NCBI GenBank assembly: GCA_017502465.1 | Contig: JAFVUY010000095.1 | Span: forward strand, 1-33,643 | Reading direction: 5' to 3' | Source: Bacilli bacterium | Lineage (GTDB): Bacteria > Bacillota_I > Bacilli_A > RFN20 > CAG-826 | Length of the DNA stretch: 33,643 bases | Shown: positions 15,012-23,789 of the stretch, one piece after another | Layout: the number at the start of each line of letters is the position of its first letter | Position numbering within the stretch: position 1 is the stretch's first letter | Program-made: the position numbers and the translations under genes | The notes under the pieces: model-generated | Told to the model about the DNA's origin: nothing | Seen by the model: the letters and a program-made list of their open reading frames with translations, nothing else | Database searches by the model: none

Positions 15012-16616
15012 ATGAAAAAATTAGGCATAAAATTATTAAGTTTAGTTATGACGTGTGTTTTACTTTTTTCCTTTGGTTGTGGGGGGAAGAAAGTAGATAA
15101 TGCTGTTGAAGATACTAAAAATCTTCACATTGTTGCTATTGAAAGAGGATACGGCACAAAAATGATTGATGAATGGATTAAAGGGTTTAAAGCTGTTAAT
15201 CCAGGCGTAAATGTAACTCTTAAAAAGGTTGTTGAAAGTGGTCAAATTCAAACACTTTTCCAATTAGGGCCATCACACTCTGACTACGACATATTCTTTG
15301 ATATAAGTTCAATTGCTGCATCTTACGATTATGGTGATAGAAACTTGTTCCCGGGATATGAAGGTCATGCTCTTATGAGTTATACAGATATCTATAACAG
15401 TAAAGTTTATAATGAGAACGTAACGCTTGCGCAAAAGATGAACCCTTCTGCTTTAGAGTTAATGAAAGGTATGGAAGGTGATGATAATTATTACGCTTTC
15501 CCATTTGCTGTTGCATTGCAATCAATCGTTTTGAACACTAAAGTTGTAGAAGAAGCATTAGGTAGTAGTTATAAACTTCCTAATACTACTGATGAACTGT
15601 TTGCTTTTGCTAACTCAATTAAAGATGCAGGATATACTGCATTTGCATATCCTGGTCAGCTTGATTATTGGAAGTCAATGTTCATAACTTGGTGGGCACA
15701 ATACGAAGGCGTTGATAATTATGAAATGTTCTTCAAGGGAAAAGTATATGATGAAACCCAAGAAATGTACATTTACTCTCAAGATATTTTCAAACAACAA
15801 GGTAGATTAGAGTCACTTAAAGTTATGGAAGAACTTCTTGTTCTTGAAAACGGCTTGCACTTAGCAAACGTTAACGACTATAACGCTAACAACTTTACTA
15901 CCTTACAAACTGCATTTTTACACTCAGATGCAGCTACAAGCAATCAAAGAAAATATGCTATGTTCCCCAATGGTGACTGGTTGGCAACAGAATCTGCAAA
16001 AGGTAGACAAGTTGACCCCATTATTATGATGCAAGCACCTGTTGTAAGTTCAATTAAGAAAAAATGTACTACTATTGCAGACGACGCAGAACTTTCAAAA
16101 CTTATTGATGCTATTGATGCTGGTAGCACGGCATTAGTTGGCAATGGTTATGATGTTAATCAAGCAGATTACAACACCGTTGCAGAGGCAAGAAATATCG
16201 TTTATAGCCAAATGAACAACCACATTGTGTTCTCGCCTGTATATTCTAATGCTAAAACTTTAATTAAAAAATTCTTATTATATATTGCATCTGATGAAGG
16301 TATTCAAACTTATTACGATAACGTAGACCCAGGTGTTTTACCCTTAAATTACGAATATCCAACAACTAACGATGCATTTACTAACTCAGTTGTTAAACTA
16401 TACAATAAACGCCATATCGCTAAAGGTTACGGTACAATGCTTTATTGTAACGGTGTTGTTACTGCAACAACTATCAACAGTGGTTATTATGAAGCACTTA
16501 TGGGTATTTCAAAAACTTCTGCATTGTATAGAAGTGCACAACAACTTTATGAAATGGAGTTCGTCACTGAGGACGCATTTACTTTATCTCTTAGAAATTT
16601 GGGATTAATAAATTAA
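15012..16616 (+). CDS. Family 1 extracellular solute-binding lipoprotein
   Basis: 534 residues from the ATG at 15012, chosen because AAGGAG lies 7 nt upstream and a lipoprotein signal follows at once; the upstream ATG at 14985 would add a basic extension without a ribosome site. Lipobox FSFGC with the acylated cysteine at residue 23. The rest has the two-lobe pattern of CUT1 sugar-binding proteins (LHIVAIERGYGTKMIDEWIKGFKAVNPGV at the start of lobe 1, then YYAFPFAVALQSIVLNTKVVEEAL). At over 500 residues it is large, as usual for binders of oligosaccharides or bulky glycans. It is the receptor for the two permeases just upstream. Confidence 0.93.
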   Translation: MKKLGIKLLSLVMTCVLLFSFGCGGKKVDNAVEDTKNLHIVAIERGYGTKMIDEWIKGFKAVNPGVNVTLKKVVESGQIQTLFQLGPSHSDYDIFFDISSIAASYDYGDRNLFPGYEGHALMSYTDIYNSKVYNENVTLAQKMNPSALELMKGMEGDDNYYAFPFAVALQSIVLNTKVVEEALGSSYKLPNTTDELFAFANSIKDAGYTAFAYPGQLDYWKSMFITWWAQYEGVDNYEMFFKGKVYDETQEMYIYSQDIFKQQGRLESLKVMEELLVLENGLHLANVNDYNANNFTTLQTAFLHSDAATSNQRKYAMFPNGDWLATESAKGRQVDPIIMMQAPVVSSIKKKCTTIADDAELSKLIDAIDAGSTALVGNGYDVNQADYNTVAEARNIVYSQMNNHIVFSPVYSNAKTLIKKFLLYIASDEGIQTYYDNVDPGVLPLNYEYPTTNDAFTNSVVKLYNKRHIAKGYGTMLYCNGVVTATTINSGYYEALMGISKTSALYRSAQQLYEMEFVTEDAFTLSLRNLGLIN

Positions 16617-16636
16617 AATTATGCAAGGAGATTAAT

Positions 16637-19093
16637 ATGAAAAAATTATTAAGCTTACTGTTGTTAATAGTTGTTTCATTATCTTCCGTTGTGTCAAATG
16701 CTGGTTGTAAGGCAAGCGAATTAAAGCTATGGACTATAAATTCTGCTGAGGCAACGACGCAGATAATTGAAGATATTGATGAAAGTTCGACAGAATTAAA
16801 AATTTCGATGGCTAAAGGCGAGAAAGAAGGCGCGCAAATAATGATTACGGCATCTAAAAACCTGAAAGTTAAATCCGTAAACGTTTCAGCGTTGAAAAAT
16901 GGCAAAGCTGTTATCCCTTCTGAAAACATTGACGTTTTTTATGAGATTTACAATACAGTTTCCGTACACGGTGATACTAGAAACCCAAGATTTAAAGAAG
17001 GGGACAAAGTATCAGATGCTATAATGCCTTTTGATACAGCTACTGATTATGGAATGACGAAAGTTAAAGCAGGCAATACGCAAGGTATTTATCTAGAAGT
17101 TGAAACTCCTTCTAATTGTACTGCAGGAACTTATAATGCAACCGTTAACGTTGAAACGACAAAAGGGGTATATAGCGTTCCCATGACTGTTAACGTTTGG
17201 GATTTCGATATTACTCAATCAACAATGCAAAATTATTGGATGTCGACTGCTAGGCGCGGTCAAGCGGGTTCTGCGGAACTTGATACCACAGACGAGTTTG
17301 CTACCGAGTATTTTGAAGCACTTTTAGAATACAGAATGAACGATGAATTGCCTTTCGACGGGACTGGTGGAGTTGAAAGATATATATCAATACTTAAAAA
17401 ATATTACAACCATCCACACTTCACTACTTATAAATTGTTCTACAAAGCTGCTTTTTCTGGCGTTGACGTTGGTTTGCTCACAGAGTACATCTATGAAATT
17501 GCAAAAGTAAGTGTTGCTGATAGAACTGATTACTTAAGCAAAGCAATGATTTATCTTTCAAATTTAGTTGACGAGCCTAAAACAGAAGAGCAATTCCAAA
17601 GATTAACCAATTATGTTAATCAAGTTGCTTCTGCTAAAAATAGTGCTATATTAAAATTAGCAGAAGAATATACCGGCACGGAAGATGTATATTTCTTTAA
17701 TGACGTTGTAAAAAACACTATTTTAGCACTGCCGTTTATTATGCCTATCTGTGTTGAGGCTTCTATTGGTCAAGTGGAAGATAGAGTTGAACTTACGCAT
17801 TGTTTAATTTTGCCATGTCTTGAAAAAGATACGCAAATAGATGCCGTTAGAGAGTACATTTCTAAGCACGAATATGAAAATAAGTTATGGTGGTATTCTT
17901 GTAATATTCCAAGCTATCCATATCCTTCATCACATATAGATGATGATAATTTGGATTTTAGAATTATGTCTTGGATGCAAAAAAAATACGGCTATGATGG
18001 ATATTTGAACTGGTGTGCTGTTCAAAACTCAACTCAGTTCGGCACTAATCCGTATGAAACTGATAACTCACGTAGAGATGAACAATTGGATTATTATGGA
18101 CAATGTTCAGGTGATGGTTTCGTATTCTATCCTGGCGAACCTTATGGTATCGACGGACCTGTTGGTTCTTTAAGAGCGGTAACTTATAGAGACGGTGTTG
18201 AAGATTATGAAATGTTAACATATCTTGAAGGCATTTATAAAGAAAAAGGTTTAGATGCTGATAAAGCACTTTTACCGATATATGATTCATTATTTAATGA
18301 AATTATTTCAACCGCTACTGAAGAAGAGTTTATTAACGTAAGAAATACCGTAGGTAATATGATTAGTGCAACCTCTGGCGATTTGGGTATCCTTTATAAA
18401 GAAACAATTGTTTCAAAAAATCAAGCAGAACTTCAATTTGTTTTGACAAATGAAAATGCTACAGTGTCGTATAAGGGACAGAATATTGCGCCCGGTGTAG
18501 ATGGAATATATTCTGTATCAATCAATTTGACTGAAGAACAATATGTTCAACTTACTGTTTCTTATGGCGGAACGTCAATTGTATACAGCAAGTTTATTGC
18601 TGGTAGATACGGAGTTATTTCCAACTTTGATAGTCAAGCAGATATGCAACTGTTTACTAAGAATAGTGATAGTTCTATAAGTTTAAATAGCGAAGCGCAA
18701 TTTGTTGATGCTGGTCTTAACTCTTCAATTAAAGTATCGCTTACAGGTAAATTAGCTGCATCATCTTCTTTCTATCCCTACTGTGCAATCAACCTAAGTA
18801 ACTTCACCTTCACCGATTGTGAAAGTATTGCTTTAAGAATTTATTGTGATAATGAAGATGGATTGGATATCAATATTTCTTCGTTCAACGGGTTGTCATA
18901 CCGCGTTATTAAGAGAATGCATCTCGAATACGGTTGGAACGATATTAGTATCAGTATGATGAACGTTGATATTAGTTACGACAATAAGTTGTATTTCAGG
19001 ACGAACAACCTAGTTAACGAAGAAGGAACGGAAGCATATTCTATTGACCTTTATTTCAATAATTTAACTTGTCTTTTCAAGGAGGGTAAATAA
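16637..19093 (+). CDS. GH123/DUF4091-like glycoside hydrolase lipoprotein
   Basis: 818 residues. Lipobox SNAGC with cysteine at 24 places it on the outer face of the membrane. Residues about 25-185 are an N-terminal beta domain. About 190-560 is the barrel: NLVDEP with Asp312/Glu313 fits the catalytic Asp-Glu pair of GH123 enzymes, and SLRAVTYRDGVEDYEML near residue 520 is the signature of the DUF4091 region. A C-terminal part (about 640-818) resembles a jelly-roll binding domain. GH123 enzymes cleave beta-N-acetylgalactosaminides by substrate-assisted catalysis. Many DUF4091 proteins are uncharacterised, so the sugar is inferred only. AAGGAG before the ATG; its TAA overlaps the next gene by one base. 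Confidence 0.82.
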   Translation: MKKLLSLLLLIVVSLSSVVSNAGCKASELKLWTINSAEATTQIIEDIDESSTELKISMAKGEKEGAQIMITASKNLKVKSVNVSALKNGKAVIPSENIDVFYEIYNTVSVHGDTRNPRFKEGDKVSDAIMPFDTATDYGMTKVKAGNTQGIYLEVETPSNCTAGTYNATVNVETTKGVYSVPMTVNVWDFDITQSTMQNYWMSTARRGQAGSAELDTTDEFATEYFEALLEYRMNDELPFDGTGGVERYISILKKYYNHPHFTTYKLFYKAAFSGVDVGLLTEYIYEIAKVSVADRTDYLSKAMIYLSNLVDEPKTEEQFQRLTNYVNQVASAKNSAILKLAEEYTGTEDVYFFNDVVKNTILALPFIMPICVEASIGQVEDRVELTHCLILPCLEKDTQIDAVREYISKHEYENKLWWYSCNIPSYPYPSSHIDDDNLDFRIMSWMQKKYGYDGYLNWCAVQNSTQFGTNPYETDNSRRDEQLDYYGQCSGDGFVFYPGEPYGIDGPVGSLRAVTYRDGVEDYEMLTYLEGIYKEKGLDADKALLPIYDSLFNEIISTATEEEFINVRNTVGNMISATSGDLGILYKETIVSKNQAELQFVLTNENATVSYKGQNIAPGVDGIYSVSINLTEEQYVQLTVSYGGTSIVYSKFIAGRYGVISNFDSQADMQLFTKNSDSSISLNSEAQFVDAGLNSSIKVSLTGKLAASSSFYPYCAINLSNFTFTDCESIALRIYCDNEDGLDINISSFNGLSYRVIKRMHLEYGWNDISISMMNVDISYDNKLYFRTNNLVNEEGTEAYSIDLYFNNLTCLFKEGK

Positions 19094-19722
19094 TGAAAAA
19101 AGTGTGTAGATTAATTATTTTAAGCTTATTAGCTTTAACAATGGCTTTCGGATTTACTGCTTGTAACGACGGTGAAAAGGTTAAAGATAACCCATATAGA
19201 TTAACGGGTGTTAACGTTTTCGATAAAGGATGTTATATCTTAGGCGATTTTGAAACTTATTTTGAAACAATACAAGCTTTTTATGGGAACTCTATTGGTA
19301 AAATAACAATGGTTACCGATTCTCAATATGTTACTAGAGGGAAACAGGCGATTAAAGTTGAAATAAGAGGAACGGAAATTTGGTCGGGAAACGTTAAACC
19401 GTATATTTGTTTTAAGACGGATATGCAATATTTCCAAAAAAGAGTTTTCACTGACTGTGACTATTTGGCAATAGACGTATATAATCCTACGGATAAAGAT
19501 ATAAATATGTATTTCCAAATAAATGGAACGGCCTCTCCAACTGAAACGATTGTTTTAACTCCTGGAAAAAATGAAGTTCAAATCGACATTACGGGATTAA
19601 CTTATTTGGTTGAATTAAATAATGTTAGCACGTTGAATTTTATTTTCGATAGAGGCGAAGCACATGACTTCAGTCAAGTAGTATATATCGATAATTTTAG
19701 AGCGCATAAAATTGTCGACTAA
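19093..19722 (+). CDS. Small surface lipoprotein with jelly-roll carbohydrate-binding-like domain
   Basis: 209 residues. Lipobox GFTAC with cysteine at 24. The mature part is one beta-rich domain whose pattern (AIKVEI, CDYLAIDVYNPTDKDINMYFQING, PGKNEVQIDITGL, VYIDNFR) resembles CBM11-type or DUF-type jelly rolls and the C-terminal domain of the preceding GH123-like protein. There are no catalytic motifs. Strong GGAGGG before the ATG, which overlaps the upstream stop (TAATG), so the two products are made together. Likely a surface glycan binder; the ligand is unknown. Confidence 0.8.
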   Translation: MKKVCRLIILSLLALTMAFGFTACNDGEKVKDNPYRLTGVNVFDKGCYILGDFETYFETIQAFYGNSIGKITMVTDSQYVTRGKQAIKVEIRGTEIWSGNVKPYICFKTDMQYFQKRVFTDCDYLAIDVYNPTDKDINMYFQINGTASPTETIVLTPGKNEVQIDITGLTYLVELNNVSTLNFIFDRGEAHDFSQVVYIDNFRAHKIVD

Positions 19723-19733
19723 TTTGTGACATA

Positions 19734-19769
19734 TCAAAAAGAAAGGAGATTTTTCTCCTTTCTTTTTGA
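19734..19769 (+). terminator. Strong hairpin terminator ending the surface block
   Basis: A perfect 16-bp stem, 19734-19749 with 19754-19769, loop TTTT. The inner AAAGGAGA/TCTCCTTT stem is followed by CTTTTT, giving a rho-independent terminator; the A-rich left arm makes it work on the other strand too. It lies between the last surface lipoprotein gene and the first cytoplasmic glycosidase gene. Confidence 0.8.
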
Positions 19770-19793
19770 AAATTAATAGGAATATAAAATTAT

Positions 19794-22448
19794 ATGAATA
19801 AAATTAAAGAAAAAAAATATTTTGTTATTTCTCACACGCATTGGGATAGAGAATGGTATTTACCATTTGAAAATTTTAGACTTAAACTAGTACACTTAAT
19901 AGATAGATTACTAAAAATTTTAGAAAAAAATAAAAATTATATTTTTCATTTAGATGCGCAGTGTGTAGTGCTTGAAGATTATCTAGAACTTAGACCTTAT
20001 AACAAACAAATTCTTTGTGATTACATAAAATCTGGTAATATAATTATAGGACCATGGTATTTGCAGAGTGATTTGTATTACAGCGGTGGCGAAGCTACTA
20101 TAAGAAATTTAAATTATGGTATAGAAATTGCTAATCAATATGGCAAATGCTCAAATATAGGTTATTGTGCAGACCAATTTGGTATTATTTCGCAACTTCC
20201 ACAAATACTTTCAAACTACGGTATCGACACTTTTATTTTCGGTAGGGGCTATACTTTAGCAAGAAAAGATGAAAACGGCGAAAAATATGAAGAACCGCAT
20301 AAATGTGAATTTAAATGGCGTGGTGCAGATGGTACGGAATTGCTTTCTGTTCATATGTTAAAGTGGTATAATAATGCTCAACATATTTCCACGGAAATAG
20401 ATAAAGCAGAAGCACTTGTTTATGATAATTACAAAGAGTTTGAAGGTTGTAATTTTTCAGACGCTATTTTATTAATGAACGGTGTTGACCATTTAGAAGC
20501 ACAACCAGATATTATAGAAGCTATTGATAATTTACAAAAGGCAGGTTATAATATTAAACAATATACGTTTGCTCAATACGTTGATTACATAAAAGATTAT
20601 TTTGAAAAAAACAACGTAACTTTGCCTGTAGTTGAGGGCGCGTTAAATAAAGGTTTTGATTTAAATATGTTAAAAGGATGCAGGGCTTCTAGGCCATATT
20701 TAAAAACCTCTAACGTGCAAGCAGAAGATTTATTAGAGAATAAAATAGAACCTTTATACTCTTACCTTGAACAAGTAGGGATGAAAGGGGTTTATCCTAA
20801 AGGTGAGTTGAATCATTTGTGGAAATCACTTTTAAAAATGCAAACGCACGACTGTATTTGTGGTTGTTCGGTAAATGCTGTTCACTCGCATATGGAAGAT
20901 AGATTTGAAAGTATAAATGAGCTTGGTAAAGATGTCCTTTTACGAGGCATGAAACTTCTTTCGCATCATATTGATTCAAAATATAAGAACGATGGTAATT
21001 ATTTGATTACTGTCTTTAACCCCACGGAAAAAGAGTTTAGTGGAGTTGTAACGGAAACGCTAAAAATACCCACAAGCGAAAAAATTCAATCATTTGAGAT
21101 ATTTGATGCCGTTGGAAATTCTATCGATTTTGCAGTAGTCGATAATAAAATAAACGTTATAGATATTGTTAGCGAACTTAATTTGCCTGGCATGCTCGAA
21201 GTCAATGAGATTACTGTTCAATTCTACGTGGAAGAAGTTCAACCTTACGGCGTAACGGCGTATTCAGTTGTTCCGTGTAATAAAGTTGATAAAAATGATA
21301 GTGATTTTAATAATGATTTTGTTGATTTTGAAATTACAAACGATTCGTTTGTTTTAGTGGATAAAGTTACGAATAAAAAATATATAAATCCTTTCTATAT
21401 TGAAGACGAGGCAGACAAAGGAGATGCATACGTATTTTATCCATCGCCTTGCGATAAGAAAGTTGTGGCATATCCTAACAGTTGTTCTTTGGTGTTTGAA
21501 AACAGATTTAAAAAGACGGCATTGTTAAAATTCGAATATGATTATCCAGAAGAATTTGATTTTGAAAACAATAAATGTAAACAATCGTTTAAAAGACAAT
21601 CTTGCAATCTTTATTTATCATTATTAAAAGATTCTAAAATGATAGAAATTAATTTAGAATTTGATAATAAATGTAAAGACCATAGAGTTCGTTTCTGCAT
21701 AGATTGTGGATTTAATAACGAAGGTTTAATGACAGATAGTCCATTTGATTATATTATCAATAAAAAGTATGATTGCGGAGAAGTGTCTGACAGTTTCACT
21801 CATTGTAATTCTACTTTTGCATATTCTGAAAATGAAAACGTACAAGCATTATTCTGTACGGAAGGCTTGTATGAAGTAGAAAACTTTGAGGGCAAAATAG
21901 CGTTTACTATTGTTAGGTCTACGGGTAGAATCTCTTATGATTACAATTTTATAGGGGATAATTTCAAGTGTTCGGAAAATCAAACACTTAGATTAATTAA
22001 GCATAGAATTGGTATGTCTTTTGGGGCACTATCGCCGAGCGAATGTTTTATAACTGCAAAGCAGTTTAGAGTAGGTTGCTTAACAATAGCAGATTCATAC
22101 GATGTAAGAAAATATGCTGGTGGTAGATTTGCTGTTCAATCAACGCCGTATAGTGAGTTTTACTATTTGGAAGATGAATATAACAATGTATCGACTAATG
22201 GTAAAGAATTATTTAAACTTAGTGGTAAAGACGTTGTTGTTTCTGCTGTTAAATGTGACGGCGAAGGAAATTTAGTTGTTAGATTGTTGAACTTCTCAGA
22301 AGAAGATTCTATAGCGACAATTGAATTTGACGGAAAAATAGCTATTAGTAATATGATTGAAGATACAATTGCAGAAATTGAACGTAATAAGAAAGTTATT
22401 AATTTAAAAAAGAAACAAATAGTAACTTTAAAATTAATTAGAGGTTAA
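19794..22448 (+). CDS. GH38 alpha-mannosidase
   Basis: 884 residues, no signal peptide, so cytoplasmic. It belongs to the retaining, metal-dependent GH38 family that removes alpha-linked mannose. Visible features: the N-terminal HTHWDREW motif (His14, His16, Asp18), CADQFG with the probable nucleophile Asp127, and MQTHDCICGCSV with the second metal-binding pair His352/Asp353. The family's helical middle and beta-rich C-terminal regions follow; length is typical for bacterial members. First gene of the second block; weak ribosome site TAGGA 13 nt upstream. The TAA stop is 3 nt from the next start. Very likely acts on imported oligosaccharide fragments. Linkage preference cannot be read. Confidence 0.93.
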   Translation: MNKIKEKKYFVISHTHWDREWYLPFENFRLKLVHLIDRLLKILEKNKNYIFHLDAQCVVLEDYLELRPYNKQILCDYIKSGNIIIGPWYLQSDLYYSGGEATIRNLNYGIEIANQYGKCSNIGYCADQFGIISQLPQILSNYGIDTFIFGRGYTLARKDENGEKYEEPHKCEFKWRGADGTELLSVHMLKWYNNAQHISTEIDKAEALVYDNYKEFEGCNFSDAILLMNGVDHLEAQPDIIEAIDNLQKAGYNIKQYTFAQYVDYIKDYFEKNNVTLPVVEGALNKGFDLNMLKGCRASRPYLKTSNVQAEDLLENKIEPLYSYLEQVGMKGVYPKGELNHLWKSLLKMQTHDCICGCSVNAVHSHMEDRFESINELGKDVLLRGMKLLSHHIDSKYKNDGNYLITVFNPTEKEFSGVVTETLKIPTSEKIQSFEIFDAVGNSIDFAVVDNKINVIDIVSELNLPGMLEVNEITVQFYVEEVQPYGVTAYSVVPCNKVDKNDSDFNNDFVDFEITNDSFVLVDKVTNKKYINPFYIEDEADKGDAYVFYPSPCDKKVVAYPNSCSLVFENRFKKTALLKFEYDYPEEFDFENNKCKQSFKRQSCNLYLSLLKDSKMIEINLEFDNKCKDHRVRFCIDCGFNNEGLMTDSPFDYIINKKYDCGEVSDSFTHCNSTFAYSENENVQALFCTEGLYEVENFEGKIAFTIVRSTGRISYDYNFIGDNFKCSENQTLRLIKHRIGMSFGALSPSECFITAKQFRVGCLTIADSYDVRKYAGGRFAVQSTPYSEFYYLEDEYNNVSTNGKELFKLSGKDVVVSAVKCDGEGNLVVRLLNFSEEDSIATIEFDGKIAISNMIEDTIAEIERNKKVINLKKKQIVTLKLIRG

Positions 22449-22451
22449 ACT

Positions 22452-23774
22452 ATGAACGTTAAAATTGATTATGATACAATAGTTAATAAAATAAAAATAA
22501 TGCACGCCGTTAATAACGGACCTGTTAAACAACCTGGAGCGGAACAAGTAAGGTCTAATTTTGAAGATTTTAAAAGAGCAAAAATTCCTTATGTTCGTAA
22601 TCACGACGCATCTTTTACAGAAGAATACGGCGCAGAGCATACTGTTGACATTGTTGCTATTTTCCCTGATTTTAATAAAGACCCTTATGATCCTAATTCA
22701 TATGATTTTCAATTTACAGATGAATACACAAAAATTATTATTGATGCTGGTTCGAAAGTTTTCTATAGATTAGGCAACAAGATTGAGCATGGGTCCAAAA
22801 AGTATGGTATAGTTGTACCGGCTGATTATCAAAAATGGGCTGTTATTTGTGAACATATTATTAGACACTATAACGAAGGATGGGCTAACGGCTTTTACTA
22901 CAATATTGAATATTGGGAAATTTGGAACGAGGCAGACGGAATTGCCCTTGATGGAACTAGGCCTAACTGGACTGGAAATAATCAAGATTATTTTGATATG
23001 TACGTTGTTGCGGCAAGACACTTGAAAAATTGTTTTCCGAATTTAAAAATTGGCGGACCTGCACTGACAAGTGCAGGTAGCCTTGAATTTGCAAATGGTT
23101 TGTTAACTGCAATAAAACAAAACGGCGTAGAAGTTCCTCTGGATTTCTTTTCTTATCATATGTATCATAAAAATCCACAAGTTGTAAAAACTGATGCAAA
23201 AATTGCAAAAGATTTATTACATTCTTACGGCTTTGATTCGACGGAAATTATTTTAAATGAATGGAACTATCTGGAAGACTGGACAGTAAATTTTATTTCT
23301 ACAATACAATCTATTATAGGCATTAAAGGCGCTGCATTTCAAATGGCTGTTATGACAGAGGGGCAGAATAGTCCAATAGATATGATGATGTACTATACAG
23401 CACAACCGTCTTGTTTTAACGGGCTATTTGACTATTATACTTTTAAACCGTTAAAAGGTTATTATGCGATATTACTTTTTTCAGCACTTTATGACTTGGG
23501 TAGTCAAGTGCTTTCTAATAGTGATGATAAAGATTTGTATGTTTTATCTGCAGTTAATGGTAAAAAGAGTCAAACAGTTTTAACTTATTATGACCAAGAA
23601 GAAAAAAGACAAAACGAATCAGTGGTGCTAAATTTACCCAAATCATATGACAAAATTTGTGTTAAAATAGTTGATGCAAAGCGCGAACTTGAAGAAATTT
23701 CATATACAATTAAAGACAGTAACATATGTTTCGAAATGCCGCCGAATAGTATTGTAAGTGTAATCTGTGAGTAA
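22452..23774 (+). CDS. GH39-like glycosidase (beta-xylosidase type)
   Basis: 440 residues, cytoplasmic. A clan GH-A barrel of the GH39 type. VRNHDASFTEEYG near the N-terminus, EYWEIWNEADG with acid/base Glu160, and IILNEWNYLEDW with probable nucleophile Glu270 are in the expected order, followed by a small C-terminal beta domain. Characterised GH39 enzymes remove beta-xylose or alpha-iduronic acid, and many gut members are untested. AGAGG serves as ribosome site and overlaps the end of the mannosidase gene. The substrate is uncertain, but the neighbours suggest one sugar of a branched glycan. Confidence 0.85.
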   Translation: MNVKIDYDTIVNKIKIMHAVNNGPVKQPGAEQVRSNFEDFKRAKIPYVRNHDASFTEEYGAEHTVDIVAIFPDFNKDPYDPNSYDFQFTDEYTKIIIDAGSKVFYRLGNKIEHGSKKYGIVVPADYQKWAVICEHIIRHYNEGWANGFYYNIEYWEIWNEADGIALDGTRPNWTGNNQDYFDMYVVAARHLKNCFPNLKIGGPALTSAGSLEFANGLLTAIKQNGVEVPLDFFSYHMYHKNPQVVKTDAKIAKDLLHSYGFDSTEIILNEWNYLEDWTVNFISTIQSIIGIKGAAFQMAVMTEGQNSPIDMMMYYTAQPSCFNGLFDYYTFKPLKGYYAILLFSALYDLGSQVLSNSDDKDLYVLSAVNGKKSQTVLTYYDQEEKRQNESVVLNLPKSYDKICVKIVDAKRELEEISYTIKDSNICFEMPPNSIVSVICE

Positions 23775-23789
23775 AGAAAGAGAGGGTTT

